NCBI GenBank assembly: GCA_902578385.1
Contig: CACHCR010000002.1
Coordinates: forward strand, 62,001 to 126,000
Reading direction: 5' to 3'
DNA length: 64,000 nucleotides
Origin: an uncultured Fidelibacterota bacterium
GTDB taxonomy: Bacteria; Fidelibacterota; Marinisomatia; Marinisomatales; Marinisomataceae
Each line of letters opens with the position of its first letter. Within the stretch, counting starts at the first letter, position 1. Below the pieces are notes generated by a model. It was not told the origin of the DNA and searched no databases. It saw only the letters and a program-made list of their open reading frames with translations. Both the position numbers and the translations under genes were made by a program. This document shows positions 8,991-19,759 of this stretch, one piece after another.

Positions 8991-11870
8991 TTGAGCTTTT
9001 TTACTACCTATAGCAAAAAACTAGAAAATTTAATTGCAGTAGTTATTTTCATTATAACTTTTGCAATTTATTTTTCAACAATGGCCCCAACTGTATCTTT
9101 TTGGGATACTGGAGAGTTTATTGCAACCTCATACATCCTAGGAGTTCCTCATCCACCTGGAAGCCCTCTATTTTTATTAGTTGGAAAATTTTTCAGTTTA
9201 CTTCCTATCAGCAGTGATATTGCATTTAGAGTTAATATTTTTTCGCCAATAATTAGTGCTTTAACTATTAGCCTTCTTTTTCTCATATGTAATCAATTTA
9301 TAGATAGAGTAAATCCAAATGATAATAATAAATTTTTTAAAATGTGTTCTTCACTTACAGCATCTTTGACTTTTGCATTTACTCATAGTCATTGGTTCAA
9401 TGCAGTTGAAACAGAGGTATACGCTTTTAGTGGATTTATGACAGCATTGGTAGTTTATTTAATTATGATATGGTCAAGAAAAATTCATACTTCAAACCAC
9501 ATCATTTATTTAATTATCATCAGTTATATTATTGGTTTAGCAACTGGACTTCATTTATTAAACTTATTAACCATCCCTTTTATTGGTCTAATTATATATT
9601 TTTCAATTGGGAACTTAAATAGTAAAAACTTACTCTTTACACTTCTAATTTCATTAATTATTTTTTTTGGTATTCAACGTTTTATTATTCAAGGGTTACC
9701 TCAAATTACAGAATCGATAGGCCTTATTGGATTAACATTTTTACTGATATCTTTAATCATTATTTGTGCATATTCAATCAAAAATAATAAAGGGTTGATA
9801 TCTATTATTTCGACTTCAATAATTCTAATTATAATCGGTTATTCCACTTATTTTTCTATTTTTATTAGATCTGGTCAAGACCCTAATATTGATGAAAACA
9901 ATCCTGAAACTGTTTCAGAAGCTATTTCATATCTTAATAGAGATCAATATGGTCAAATGACAATATTACCAAGAAAGTTTGATAATCTTCCTTCTAAAGT
10001 ATCAATTGTAGGTTCTCCATTAAATGAAAATTTAGAATTTTCATTTGACCAAGAAAAAGACTATATGTTGTATGAGATCCCATCTCAAGCAAGATTTCTA
10101 TGGAATTATCAAATTAAAAAAATGTATATAAGATATTTTTTATGGCAGTTTGCAGGTAAGGGAGATAGTGGCGATCCATTTGTAACAGATGTAGGAGCTT
10201 TACCTGATGAAGATGGAGTGGACTGGAGACAATTTGGCTTACCTCTTGCATTGATTATGGGTTTTATTGGGATAGGTTATCATTTTAGAAAAAACAAGCA
10301 TGATGCATTTTCTTTATTGGTCTTATTTTTAATGACAGGTGTAGCAATCATCTTTTATTTAAATCAAGATGCTCCTCAGCCTAGAGAGCGAGATTATTCT
10401 TATGTAGCAAGCTTTATGACTTTCTCTGTATGGATTGGTCTTGGTATTTATGCATTTATTAATTTTATAACTGATTCTTTACTTGAAAAGTCAATTAAGC
10501 ATAAGTCGTCATATTTTATGATTGTTTTATTTATTCTATTTATGCCAACTAGAATGTTAATTGCAAACTATCATGAACATGATAGAACTGGAAATTATAT
10601 CGCTTGGGATATGGCATATAATATGCTTCAAACATGTGAACCAAATTCTATTTTATTCACTAATGGTGATAATGATACATTCCCACTATGGTATCTTCAA
10701 GAAGTTGAAAAAATAAGAACGGATGTTGTTGTTGCTAATCTTAGTCTTTTAAATACTCCATGGTATATTCAACAATTGAAAGATCGTCACAAGACTGATC
10801 CATTTATTAAAATGAGTGAACAAGAAATACAAGGTCTTGATTTTAGAAGATGGGAATCAAAAAATATTTCAATTAATGCGCCTAAAGATCAAAACAATAT
10901 AAATGGTAAAATTGAGTGGGAGCTAAAACCTACTTATTTAGGTGTGGCGCTAAGAATACAAGATTTAATGGTTTTAAAAATTATAAATGATAATAATTGG
11001 AATAGACCAATATATTTTGGAGTAACTGTTTCTCCAACAAGTATGTTAAATCTTGATGATTATTTAAGAATGGAAGGTTTAGCATATCGTTTAGTTAATA
11101 ATTCTAATGATGTTGTTGACCAAAGGAAGTTAACAGATAATTTATTATCATTTGTTGGCGAAAACTCATGGTTCAGTGATTATGACTCTAATAAAAATAA
11201 TTATTCAACATTATCTGTTTCTAAAGACTATCAAAGAGGGTATATCTACAGAAATTTGGCTAATCCTAACGTTTATGTTGACCCTCAATTAGGCAGATTA
11301 GTTCAGAACTATAGAACTGGATTTGTAAGATTATCGATTTCACATTATCTAGATAAAAATTTTCAAGAAGCAGAGAATGCGTTACTAAAAATGGAAGAAA
11401 TTATGCCAAGTAATGTTATTCCAATTCCTTCAAAACAATTGCAGTACCAAATCGCGCAAGTTTATAACGGTGTTGGTAATCAAGTCAAAATGAAATATCA
11501 TATGAAAGAGCTAGTTGAAAGAACAGATTTAGAGCTTAATGATTATATATTGTATGGAAAGTCATTTATTCAATTATTAGATGATTACAATGAATCAAAA
11601 ATAATTTTTGAGACTATTTATCAAAACTATAAAGTTATAGAAAGATCAATTTCAAGAAGAGGATTTACTGCTACAAAAATATCACAAAGCGAGTGGCAAG
11701 AGTGGCAAAAATCACTTCCTGAAATAGTTTATTTATTATTTTTAAGTTATAAAAATCTTGAGATGTATGATGAGGCAAAAACTTTACTAACAGATTGGAT
11801 GGAAAAAAATCCAGCGGATGATAATGCTCAAAAGTTGCTTGATGAACTCTCCAAAATAGAATCTTCTTAA
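8991..11870 (+). CDS. DUF2723 membrane protein (putative protein O-mannosyltransferase-like), with C-terminal TPR-like region
   Basis: TMAPTVSFWDTGEFIATSYILGVPHPPGSPLF motif, multiple TM segments, QDAPQPRERDYSYV; TTG start. Confidence 0.85.
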   Translation: MSFFTTYSKKLENLIAVVIFIITFAIYFSTMAPTVSFWDTGEFIATSYILGVPHPPGSPLFLLVGKFFSLLPISSDIAFRVNIFSPIISALTISLLFLICNQFIDRVNPNDNNKFFKMCSSLTASLTFAFTHSHWFNAVETEVYAFSGFMTALVVYLIMIWSRKIHTSNHIIYLIIISYIIGLATGLHLLNLLTIPFIGLIIYFSIGNLNSKNLLFTLLISLIIFFGIQRFIIQGLPQITESIGLIGLTFLLISLIIICAYSIKNNKGLISIISTSIILIIIGYSTYFSIFIRSGQDPNIDENNPETVSEAISYLNRDQYGQMTILPRKFDNLPSKVSIVGSPLNENLEFSFDQEKDYMLYEIPSQARFLWNYQIKKMYIRYFLWQFAGKGDSGDPFVTDVGALPDEDGVDWRQFGLPLALIMGFIGIGYHFRKNKHDAFSLLVLFLMTGVAIIFYLNQDAPQPRERDYSYVASFMTFSVWIGLGIYAFINFITDSLLEKSIKHKSSYFMIVLFILFMPTRMLIANYHEHDRTGNYIAWDMAYNMLQTCEPNSILFTNGDNDTFPLWYLQEVEKIRTDVVVANLSLLNTPWYIQQLKDRHKTDPFIKMSEQEIQGLDFRRWESKNISINAPKDQNNINGKIEWELKPTYLGVALRIQDLMVLKIINDNNWNRPIYFGVTVSPTSMLNLDDYLRMEGLAYRLVNNSNDVVDQRKLTDNLLSFVGENSWFSDYDSNKNNYSTLSVSKDYQRGYIYRNLANPNVYVDPQLGRLVQNYRTGFVRLSISHYLDKNFQEAENALLKMEEIMPSNVIPIPSKQLQYQIAQVYNGVGNQVKMKYHMKELVERTDLELNDYILYGKSFIQLLDDYNESKIIFETIYQNYKVIERSISRRGFTATKISQSEWQEWQKSLPEIVYLLFLSYKNLEMYDEAKTLLTDWMEKNPADDNAQKLLDELSKIESS

Positions 11871-12883
11871 TGAAATTATCAATTGTCATACCTCATCACA
11901 ATGGTAAAAAGCTCATTTTTGAGTGCTTAGAATCTTTATTTAGAAATACTTCAATTCAAAATTTTGAAACGATAGTAGTTGATAACTTATCTACTGATAA
12001 TTCAGCAGATCAGGCAAAAGAAAATTTTCCTCAAATCAAATTATTAAAAGCAGATTCTAATCTTGGTTATAGTGGGGGTTGTAATTTTGGAGCAAAGATT
12101 GCAAAAGGAGAATATATTATATTTTTGAACAATGATACTCTTCATACAAATAACTGGATTGAAGAGTTGATTAGTTTTCTTGATAATAATCCTCATGCTG
12201 GTGCTGCTCAACCAAAAATTTTAAATGCGATAAATAAAGATACATTTGATTATGCTGGAGGCGCAGGAGGTTATATTGATAAATATTGTTTTCCGTTTGT
12301 AAGAGGTAGGTTATTTAATACCTTGGAAAAAGATTCAAATCAGTATGAAAATGCAAAGAAAATTTTTTGGGCATCAGGAGCAGCATTTATAATTAGAAGA
12401 AAATTATTAACCGAGTTAAACTATTTTGATAATATTTATTTTGCTTACATGGAAGAAATTGATTTATGTTGGAGACTTCAGGCAATGGGATGGGGAGTTT
12501 GGAATGTGCCAACTTCAAAAATTTATCATTATGGGAAGCAAACAATTAAAGAGAATTCATTTAAATCTCATTACTTAAATCATAGAAATTCATGGATTTT
12601 ATTTATCAAAAATTCCCCATCTTTTGAAAAGGGTTTTATGATTATTAAAAGATTTATTTTAGATCAAATGGCTGTAGTATATTCAATCTTTTCATTTGAT
12701 GTTAATAGATTATTAGCAATTTTTGCTTCACACATATGGCTAATTTTGAACTTAAGATTATTAATTAATGCTCGTTTAAATAATCACTTAAGGCACCACA
12801 AAATAGATTTGATATATAAAAGGAGTATAGCTTTAGATTATTTTTTTAAACGTAAAAAATATTTTCATCAAATATTTGAGTAA
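11870..12883 (+). CDS. Glycosyltransferase family 2
   Basis: LSIVIPHHNGKKLIFECLESL, NNDT DXD-like motif, EEIDLCWRLQAMGW. Confidence 0.92.
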   Translation: MKLSIVIPHHNGKKLIFECLESLFRNTSIQNFETIVVDNLSTDNSADQAKENFPQIKLLKADSNLGYSGGCNFGAKIAKGEYIIFLNNDTLHTNNWIEELISFLDNNPHAGAAQPKILNAINKDTFDYAGGAGGYIDKYCFPFVRGRLFNTLEKDSNQYENAKKIFWASGAAFIIRRKLLTELNYFDNIYFAYMEEIDLCWRLQAMGWGVWNVPTSKIYHYGKQTIKENSFKSHYLNHRNSWILFIKNSPSFEKGFMIIKRFILDQMAVVYSIFSFDVNRLLAIFASHIWLILNLRLLINARLNNHLRHHKIDLIYKRSIALDYFFKRKKYFHQIFE

Positions 12884-13737
12884 AAATCTTTATAAATATT
12901 TGATCTTTGTGAATCTAAATATTGCATTTTTTTTAACATCTCTTTTTGACCTAGTTTTTCCATTATTTCAGCAATTTTAGGCCCATGATATTTCATAAAC
13001 ATATTTGTATAGTTTTCTTGGGAATAATTATCAAAAATTTCATCAAGATTATTAATCAATTCTTCTAAAGATTGTACGCATTCATCAACATTACCATTTT
13101 CAAAGAGTTCATAGGACAAGTAAGTAGAAAATCTAAGCTTTCTTAGTCCAATATTATCTGTTAAAAGATTTATTAGTAATAAGCGTTGCTCCCATCCTCT
13201 GGAAAAATTAGATGCACTTGCACGCACAGCAATGCTCCTTGCTTTTTCATAGTGCTGACTACCACCAAGAAAGCTCCATGTATCAAGCTCTGCTCCTAAA
13301 ATAATATTTCCATAGAATCCTAACAGGCTTGAAAGTGGATCATAATAAACACTATCATAATAAAGTGATGAATTTTGATTTAATGCAAATTGAGATCCTT
13401 TATCAAAAAAATGTAGATCAACATTATTACTAAAAAGAGATTGAATTAGATAGGCTTCTGAGCTACCTGTATTTGCATTACCTTCAAAAATAATTTGAAT
13501 ATTCAAATTAAGCTCTAAGTCACGATATTCATCATTCCAAACTGTATCAACATAAAATTTCGTCATGCTATTTTTTAAATTAAACAATGAAGATTTTTCG
13601 TCATCTCGCAAGAGTCTATCATCAAAAGTAATGGCTGCATCTTTAAATTGAGCATTTAATCCAGTGCAGATAGATAGAATAATAGCATATTTAACTAACT
13701 TCATTAGAGAGACAATTTTAATTTGTTTTCTTAGCAT
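12868..13737 (-). CDS. DUF4835 family protein
   Basis: Signal peptide; LLGFYGNIILGAELDTWSFLGGSQHYEKA resembles DUF4835; convergent overlap with the preceding gene. Confidence 0.7.
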   Translation of the reverse strand: MLRKQIKIVSLMKLVKYAIILSICTGLNAQFKDAAITFDDRLLRDDEKSSLFNLKNSMTKFYVDTVWNDEYRDLELNLNIQIIFEGNANTGSSEAYLIQSLFSNNVDLHFFDKGSQFALNQNSSLYYDSVYYDPLSSLLGFYGNIILGAELDTWSFLGGSQHYEKARSIAVRASASNFSRGWEQRLLLINLLTDNIGLRKLRFSTYLSYELFENGNVDECVQSLEELINNLDEIFDNYSQENYTNMFMKYHGPKIAEIMEKLGQKEMLKKMQYLDSQRSNIYKDFYSNI

Positions 13738-13767
13738 AAAAGACCTATATATTTTTTAATTTACAAA

Positions 13768-15189
13768 ATGACCTTAATTAAAGACATAATTAACCAAAAC
13801 AAGAGATTAGCAAAGATATCAAAGATTGTATCTGACTTAAGTACAGAGTCAAATATAAAATCTTATCTAGTTGGAGGGTGTGTAAGGGATTTGATGCTTA
13901 ACCCTTCAGCTGATTCGATTGATATAGATATTATGGTTGAGGGAGATGGTATTAGTTTTGCAAAATTGTTAGCTAAAAAAATGAATGTTCCTAAAGTCGT
14001 TCCTTTCCCAAAGTTTGCAACTGCAAAAATTCCATATCATGAATATGAAATAGAAGTTGCTTCTGCAAGACTTGAATCATACGATAAATCCTCAAGGAAT
14101 CCTTCATCTATTCAAATATCTAATATTCAAGATGATTTATTAAGAAGAGATTTTACCATTAATGCAATGGCTATTTCATTAAATGAAAATAATTTTGGAG
14201 AATTTTTTGATCCTTTCAATGGAATGGAAGATTTAAAAAATAAAATTTTGAAAACACCCTTAAATCCCGATAATACATTTTCTGATGATCCATTAAGAAT
14301 GATGAGAGCATGCTATTTTGCATCTAAACTTTCTTTAGAAATTGAGCCTGAGTGTTTATTATCAATACAAAATAATTCTGAGAGAATTTCAATTGTTTCT
14401 CAAGAAAGAATTACTAATGAGTTGTTTAAGATTCTAGGAACTGACAGACCATCTATCGGATTAAATATTTTGCAACAATCCGGATTAATGGAATATGTTT
14501 TCCCAGAAATTTCAATAATGTATGGCTTAGATCAATCAAATGAGTATCATCATAAAGATATATTTTATCACACGCTAGAAGTTGTAGATAATGCCGCAAA
14601 ATTATCTAATAATGTTGATTTAAGACTAGCAGCTCTAGTTCATGACATTGCGAAACCGAAAACAAGAAGGTTAAGCAAATCTAAAGGTTATACATTTTAT
14701 GGGCATGATGATGTTGGTGCTAGAATGTTAAAGGGCGTAGCTGAAAGCATGAAATTTTCAAATTCTACCAGAGATTTTATTACAAAACTGACGGCATTGC
14801 ACCTGAGACCAATTAGTTTAGCAAAAAAAGAAGTAACTGATTCTGCTATAAGGAGGTTAATTGTAGATGCTGGAGAAGAAATTGATGATTTAATGACATT
14901 ATGTAGAGCTGATATCACTACTAAAAACCCAAAAAATATTTCAAAGTATTTAGCAAATTTTGATAGAGTTGACAAAAGAATAAAAGAGGTTACAGAGATC
15001 GATAAATTGAAAGCTTTTCAATCTCCAGTAAGAGGTGATGAAATAATGAAAATGTTTAATCTCTCCCCCGGGAAAGAAGTTGGAAAGATTAAAACTATGA
15101 TAGAGGATGCAATTATTAATGGAGAAATTAAAAATGATTATTCCTCTGCAATATCTTTTTTAACCAAAATTAAACAAGAAAAAAAATAA
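13768..15189 (+). CDS. cca: CCA tRNA nucleotidyltransferase / poly(A) polymerase family with HD domain
   Basis: SYLVGGCVRDLML, RRDFTINAMA, RMMRACYFASKL; HDIAKP HD motif. Confidence 0.9.
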   Translation: MTLIKDIINQNKRLAKISKIVSDLSTESNIKSYLVGGCVRDLMLNPSADSIDIDIMVEGDGISFAKLLAKKMNVPKVVPFPKFATAKIPYHEYEIEVASARLESYDKSSRNPSSIQISNIQDDLLRRDFTINAMAISLNENNFGEFFDPFNGMEDLKNKILKTPLNPDNTFSDDPLRMMRACYFASKLSLEIEPECLLSIQNNSERISIVSQERITNELFKILGTDRPSIGLNILQQSGLMEYVFPEISIMYGLDQSNEYHHKDIFYHTLEVVDNAAKLSNNVDLRLAALVHDIAKPKTRRLSKSKGYTFYGHDDVGARMLKGVAESMKFSNSTRDFITKLTALHLRPISLAKKEVTDSAIRRLIVDAGEEIDDLMTLCRADITTKNPKNISKYLANFDRVDKRIKEVTEIDKLKAFQSPVRGDEIMKMFNLSPGKEVGKIKTMIEDAIINGEIKNDYSSAISFLTKIKQEKK

Positions 15190-15305
15190 CTTTGCTTTCA
15201 AAAATGTAAACTTTACTTTACTTGTCCTAAAATAATATTATTTATTGGGATGAAAGATGGAAACTTTTCGATGTAAATTACGTCTATAAAGTGACAAGGG
15301 AATAA

Positions 15306-16574
15306 ATGAAAATAAAAGTATTACTTATATTACTATTTTGTTTGGTAAATGCACAAACATTGAGCGTCGATGAAGCTGTTAGAATTGCTTTAGAGAATAA
15401 AGCTGCTATCACTAATGCAGAAAAAGATGTTACAATTGCTAAGCTCAATAGAAATTCTACAGCATCTCTTTTATTACCCTCTATAAATGCAAGTAATTCA
15501 TTTAGGGAAACTACATATGGTAATTCCATACTTTCAGGATCAGAATCATATTCTGGTGGGGTTAATTTATCTCAAAGCTTATTTAATTTTGGCGGCAAGG
15601 TTAATTCAGTTCGTCAAAGTGATAATTCTTATCAGATTTCAAGAATTCAAAAGAGAAGTACTACTTCTAGGATAATCCTAAATGTTTACACTTTTTATTA
15701 TGATTATTTAAAAAATTCAGAATTATATGAAATTGCAAAAGAAGACTTACAACTATCTCAAAGACAGCTTGATTTAGTTAAACAGCAATTTGATCTTGGA
15801 GCTGTTAGTAAGACTGATTATTTAAAAGCTACTGTAAGATATGGTACTGCAAAATCAACTTTATTAAATAGAGAACTAAGTTTTAATAATTCTTTTAAAA
15901 ATCTTAGAAATAGTATGGGGCTTATTGGTACAGATACATTAATCAATCTTCCTAAAAAAGTTGAAATAAATTTAATCATCCCTTCATTTGATGAGGCTTA
16001 TCAGTTAATGTTATCTAGCAGTCCAAGTTTAAATATTTTAGATAGAAGAGTTACATCAGCAAAAATTGGTGTTAAGCAATCATGGGCTTCAAGTTTACCA
16101 AGCTTAAATATGAGCCTTGGATATAATGCTACATCAAGTGACCAAGTTACAAAACAGTATTTTGAAGATAATTATATAAAAAGTGCAAACTTGACTCTTA
16201 GTATTCCACTTTTTAATGGTTTTAGACAAAGAAATGATATAAAAATTTCTAAACTACAGTTATCTCAAGAACAAGCCTCATATAGTTCTGCTATCAAAGA
16301 TGCTGAAGTAGATCTTTATTCTTTGCTTAATCGATTAAATAATTATGAAGAATTAATCCCTATTCAAGAAGAAGTATTATTATCTGCCGAAGAAGATTTA
16401 AAGCTGGCTCAACAAAAGTATGAACTTGGCTCTGCAGATATTCTTGAGTTGTTGGATGCACAATTAGCTGTTATTCAAGCAAGTTCATCATTAGTATCAA
16501 CAAAATATGATGCAGCTATTCAGCTAGCGAATCTTGATGATCTCATTGGAACACTAGATAAAAAATATAAATAA
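15306..16574 (+). CDS. TolC family outer membrane efflux protein
   Basis: Signal peptide, LSVDEAVRIALENKAAI start, duplicated coiled-coil pattern, C-terminal YELGSADILELLDAQ. Confidence 0.92.
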   Translation: MKIKVLLILLFCLVNAQTLSVDEAVRIALENKAAITNAEKDVTIAKLNRNSTASLLLPSINASNSFRETTYGNSILSGSESYSGGVNLSQSLFNFGGKVNSVRQSDNSYQISRIQKRSTTSRIILNVYTFYYDYLKNSELYEIAKEDLQLSQRQLDLVKQQFDLGAVSKTDYLKATVRYGTAKSTLLNRELSFNNSFKNLRNSMGLIGTDTLINLPKKVEINLIIPSFDEAYQLMLSSSPSLNILDRRVTSAKIGVKQSWASSLPSLNMSLGYNATSSDQVTKQYFEDNYIKSANLTLSIPLFNGFRQRNDIKISKLQLSQEQASYSSAIKDAEVDLYSLLNRLNNYEELIPIQEEVLLSAEEDLKLAQQKYELGSADILELLDAQLAVIQASSSLVSTKYDAAIQLANLDDLIGTLDKKYK

Positions 16575-16583
16575 GGAGAATTT

Positions 16584-17843
16584 GTGAAGAATTTAATTGA
16601 AAAAATTATGCAACATAAAATGAAAGTTTTAGGACTTTTGATAGTTGTCTTAGGATTATCGTTTTTTTCTGGAAATGGTGATGATGCAACATTAGAAGTT
16701 TCAGTGCAAAAAGTGCAAAAAAAAGATCTTTCAAGTAAAGTAGTTGCAGACGGAGTTTTAACCCCTGAGACCGAAGTAAAGCTTAGCGCTAATAACACAA
16801 CTTACATTACTGAAATTGCAGTTAAAGAAGGCGATTTTGTCAAAAAAGGTGATTTTTTAATGTCACTGGATGATCGTCAACAAAAAGCTGCAACAGAAGC
16901 TTCAAGAGCAAGTTTAGAGGCAGCTAAAGTTCAGTTAGAACAAAGAAAAGCACAGCAAGAAAGGCAAGCAAAATTATATGCTCAGGGACTTATTTCTGAT
17001 CAAGAAATGGAATCTACAAATTCTTCATATGCCTCTGCTTTAAGTGCTTTTAATGGAGCACAATCTAGATTAATTCAAGATGAAGATGCATTAGCTAAGC
17101 TAAGATTAATTGCTCCTCAGGATGGAACAATCACTTTTATTGATGGAGAAGTAGGTGATTTGGCTCAAGGTGGAATGTTTAATCCTAGCGTTCTATTAAA
17201 ATTATCTGATTTATCTAAAATGGAAGTTTATGTTAATGTAAATGAAAATGACATTGCTGATATATCCTTAAATGATTCAGCTTTAATTCAAGTAGACGCT
17301 TATCAAAATAGAAAATTTAAAGGTCTTGTTAAAGAAGTTGCATATGCTGCTACTACTTCTAGTGGCGGATCATCTCAACAAGTAACGAATTTTCAGGTCA
17401 AAGTTCAAATGTTAGAAGTGGTAGAAGGTATGAGACCGGGAATGAGTGCTACTGTTGATATTGTTACAGAAGAAAGAATAGGAGTAATTGCTATTCCTAT
17501 TCAGGCATTGACTACACCAAGATCGCCAAAAAAGTCTGAAAATAAGTCGGGATTTTCTGCTGAAGTTAGCGTGAATGGAGACTCACAATGGTCCAATAGA
17601 AATCAATATGGAGATAAAAAAAGTAAATCAACTGTTGTTTTTATTTTAAAGAACGATAACACTGTCGAAGAGCGTGTTGTTGAAGCAGGTATTGTTGGAG
17701 ATAGAGATTATGAAATTATCTCAGGTTTAGATGAAGGTGAAACAATTGTTACTGGAAGTTTTATAGCAATTAGTAGAGAATTATTTGATGGAGCAGTTGT
17801 GAAGGTTAAAGAGAACTCTAGACCAAATCGTAAACGTGGCTAA
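16584..17843 (+). CDS. Efflux periplasmic adaptor subunit (HlyD/MacA-like)
   Basis: Lipoyl-like [20 protein letters not shown], coiled-coil hairpin, beta-barrel; GTG start; inside efflux operon. Confidence 0.92.
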   Translation: MKNLIEKIMQHKMKVLGLLIVVLGLSFFSGNGDDATLEVSVQKVQKKDLSSKVVADGVLTPETEVKLSANNTTYITEIAVKEGDFVKKGDFLMSLDDRQQKAATEASRASLEAAKVQLEQRKAQQERQAKLYAQGLISDQEMESTNSSYASALSAFNGAQSRLIQDEDALAKLRLIAPQDGTITFIDGEVGDLAQGGMFNPSVLLKLSDLSKMEVYVNVNENDIADISLNDSALIQVDAYQNRKFKGLVKEVAYAATTSSGGSSQQVTNFQVKVQMLEVVEGMRPGMSATVDIVTEERIGVIAIPIQALTTPRSPKKSENKSGFSAEVSVNGDSQWSNRNQYGDKKSKSTVVFILKNDNTVEERVVEAGIVGDRDYEIISGLDEGETIVTGSFIAISRELFDGAVVKVKENSRPNRKRG

Positions 17844-18525
17844 ATCAAAAAAAGAAATTATATCCATTAAATCAGTTTCTAAGATATATAACTTAGGAGA
17901 AACAGTCGTTAAGGCTTTAGATAATGTATCTTTAAGTATTTATGATAATGACTACATTTCTATCATGGGTCCTTCAGGATCTGGAAAATCAACATTGATG
18001 AATATTATTGGATGTTTAGATGTTCCAACAAAGGGAAAATACAAATTTAAGAATGAGTTGATTTCAGAAATGGACGACAATCAGCTTGCTAATATAAGAA
18101 ACGAAAAAATTGGATTTGTTTTTCAAACTTTTAATCTTCTTCCAAAACTTAATGCAATGCAAAATGTTGAAGTTCCTTTAATTTATTCTTCCCTAGGAAG
18201 AAAAGATAGAAAAGAACGAGCAGAAGAAGCTTTACACATTGTTGGATTGCAAGATAGGATGACTCATAAGCCGAATGAATTATCTGGAGGTCAAAGACAA
18301 AGAGTTGCTATTGCAAGAGCATTAGTAAACAAGCCATCTATTATTTTGGCTGACGAACCTACTGGTAATTTAGATTCAAAAAGCGGTAATGAGATTTTAA
18401 AGTTTTTTACTAAACTTCATAAAGATGGAAATACAATCATTATGGTAACACATGAAGAGTCAGTAGCCAAGCTTTCAAAAAGAAGAATTGATATTTTTGA
18501 CGGAAAAATTGCCAGAGATGAATAA
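17836..18525 (+). CDS. ABC transporter ATP-binding protein (MacB/LolD type)
   Basis: [16 protein letters not shown] Walker [16 protein letters not shown] signature, [11 protein letters not shown] Walker B; GTG start. Confidence 0.96.
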   Translation: MAKSKKEIISIKSVSKIYNLGETVVKALDNVSLSIYDNDYISIMGPSGSGKSTLMNIIGCLDVPTKGKYKFKNELISEMDDNQLANIRNEKIGFVFQTFNLLPKLNAMQNVEVPLIYSSLGRKDRKERAEEALHIVGLQDRMTHKPNELSGGQRQRVAIARALVNKPSIILADEPTGNLDSKSGNEILKFFTKLHKDGNTIIMVTHEESVAKLSKRRIDIFDGKIARDE

Positions 18526-19759
18526 TTTTTTAAAAAATATTATTATTGGTTTATTCTCTGTGAGGTCAAATTTAACTCGAGTTATTTTAACTGCATCTGG
18601 ATTAACTATTGGTATTTTTACTGTAAGCTTAGTTTCTGCTGCTGTTTCAAGTATTGATAAAGAATTTGCTAAATCAATGGATTACTATGGAAATGATAAA
18701 GTATATGTAGGAACATGGCCGTGGTCTTTTGATTTTGACTGGTGGAAATATAGAAATCGTCCAAAAATTGAAGAGTCTTCATTAGAGTATATTTCTCAAT
18801 ATAGTGAATACATTACAGATGTAAGTATCAAGAAAAATACTTGGACTAAAGCTACTTATGGGAATAAAGCTTCTTGGGTTCAGCTGAACGGAGTGTATCC
18901 AAGCTATCAAGATATGTTAAGTGGAACTAAGATTGAAAATGGAAGATTTTTCTCACAAAATGAATGGGACTTACAAAGAAGAGTTATCATTGTTGGAGGA
19001 ACAGTAAGGGATGGGTTTTTTCAGGGTAAAAATCCTATTGGTAAAAAAATAAGACTCAATAATGTTACTTTTGAAATTATCGGTGAGCTGAAAAAGCAAG
19101 GGATAGGAATGGTTCCTGGCGGAACATTAGATAATTTAGTAATTATGCCTTCAACCACTTTTGAAAGAATACTTACAAGATGGGGATTTGATGAATTGGT
19201 TTTACAAACTAATCCAGAAGATATTCCTTTAGCTAAAGAAGAGGTTGGAATGATTATGCGTGTTGCTAGAAAAATTCCACCAGGAGATGATGATAATTTT
19301 GCTGTTAATTCTGCTGATGCATATATGGAACAATTTAATACAATGAAAAATGCAATAGCAGGTATGGGATTTCTTGTTACAGGAATCTCTCTAGTGGTTT
19401 CTGCAATAGGTATTATGAATGTAATGTTTGTTTCTGTAAGAGAACGGACAAGAGAGATTGGTTTAAGAAAAGCAATGGGAGCTACAAATTTTAATATTTT
19501 GACTCAATTTTTAAGTGAAGCAGTAGCGATAGCAATTATTGGTGGTACAGTTGGTATTGCACTTATAAGATTAACTGTTTTTGGACTTTCTTCTTTTCCA
19601 ATACCTAATTTTAATGGATCTACACTTCCAATAAGCTTTGACCTAGTTCTTGTATTCTATACTTTCAGCATTTGTGTTGTTATCGGTATTTTGGCAGGTA
19701 TGATTCCAGCTAGAACAGCAGCAAATCTAAATCCTATTGACGCATTAAGAGATGAATAG
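18518..19759 (+). CDS. ABC transporter permease (MacB/FtsX fold), first of a tandem pair
   Basis: [18 protein letters not shown] motif; start chosen at ATG 18518 (overlaps upstream stop) rather than ORF-track start 18488. Confidence 0.92.
   Translation: MNNFLKNIIIGLFSVRSNLTRVILTASGLTIGIFTVSLVSAAVSSIDKEFAKSMDYYGNDKVYVGTWPWSFDFDWWKYRNRPKIEESSLEYISQYSEYITDVSIKKNTWTKATYGNKASWVQLNGVYPSYQDMLSGTKIENGRFFSQNEWDLQRRVIIVGGTVRDGFFQGKNPIGKKIRLNNVTFEIIGELKKQGIGMVPGGTLDNLVIMPSTTFERILTRWGFDELVLQTNPEDIPLAKEEVGMIMRVARKIPPGDDDNFAVNSADAYMEQFNTMKNAIAGMGFLVTGISLVVSAIGIMNVMFVSVRERTREIGLRKAMGATNFNILTQFLSEAVAIAIIGGTVGIALIRLTVFGLSSFPIPNFNGSTLPISFDLVLVFYTFSICVVIGILAGMIPARTAANLNPIDALRDE

Noticed and set aside
15231-15242. 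Perfect 12-bp palindrome AATAATATTATT
   Set aside because: Purely A/T palindromes are expected often by chance at this composition.
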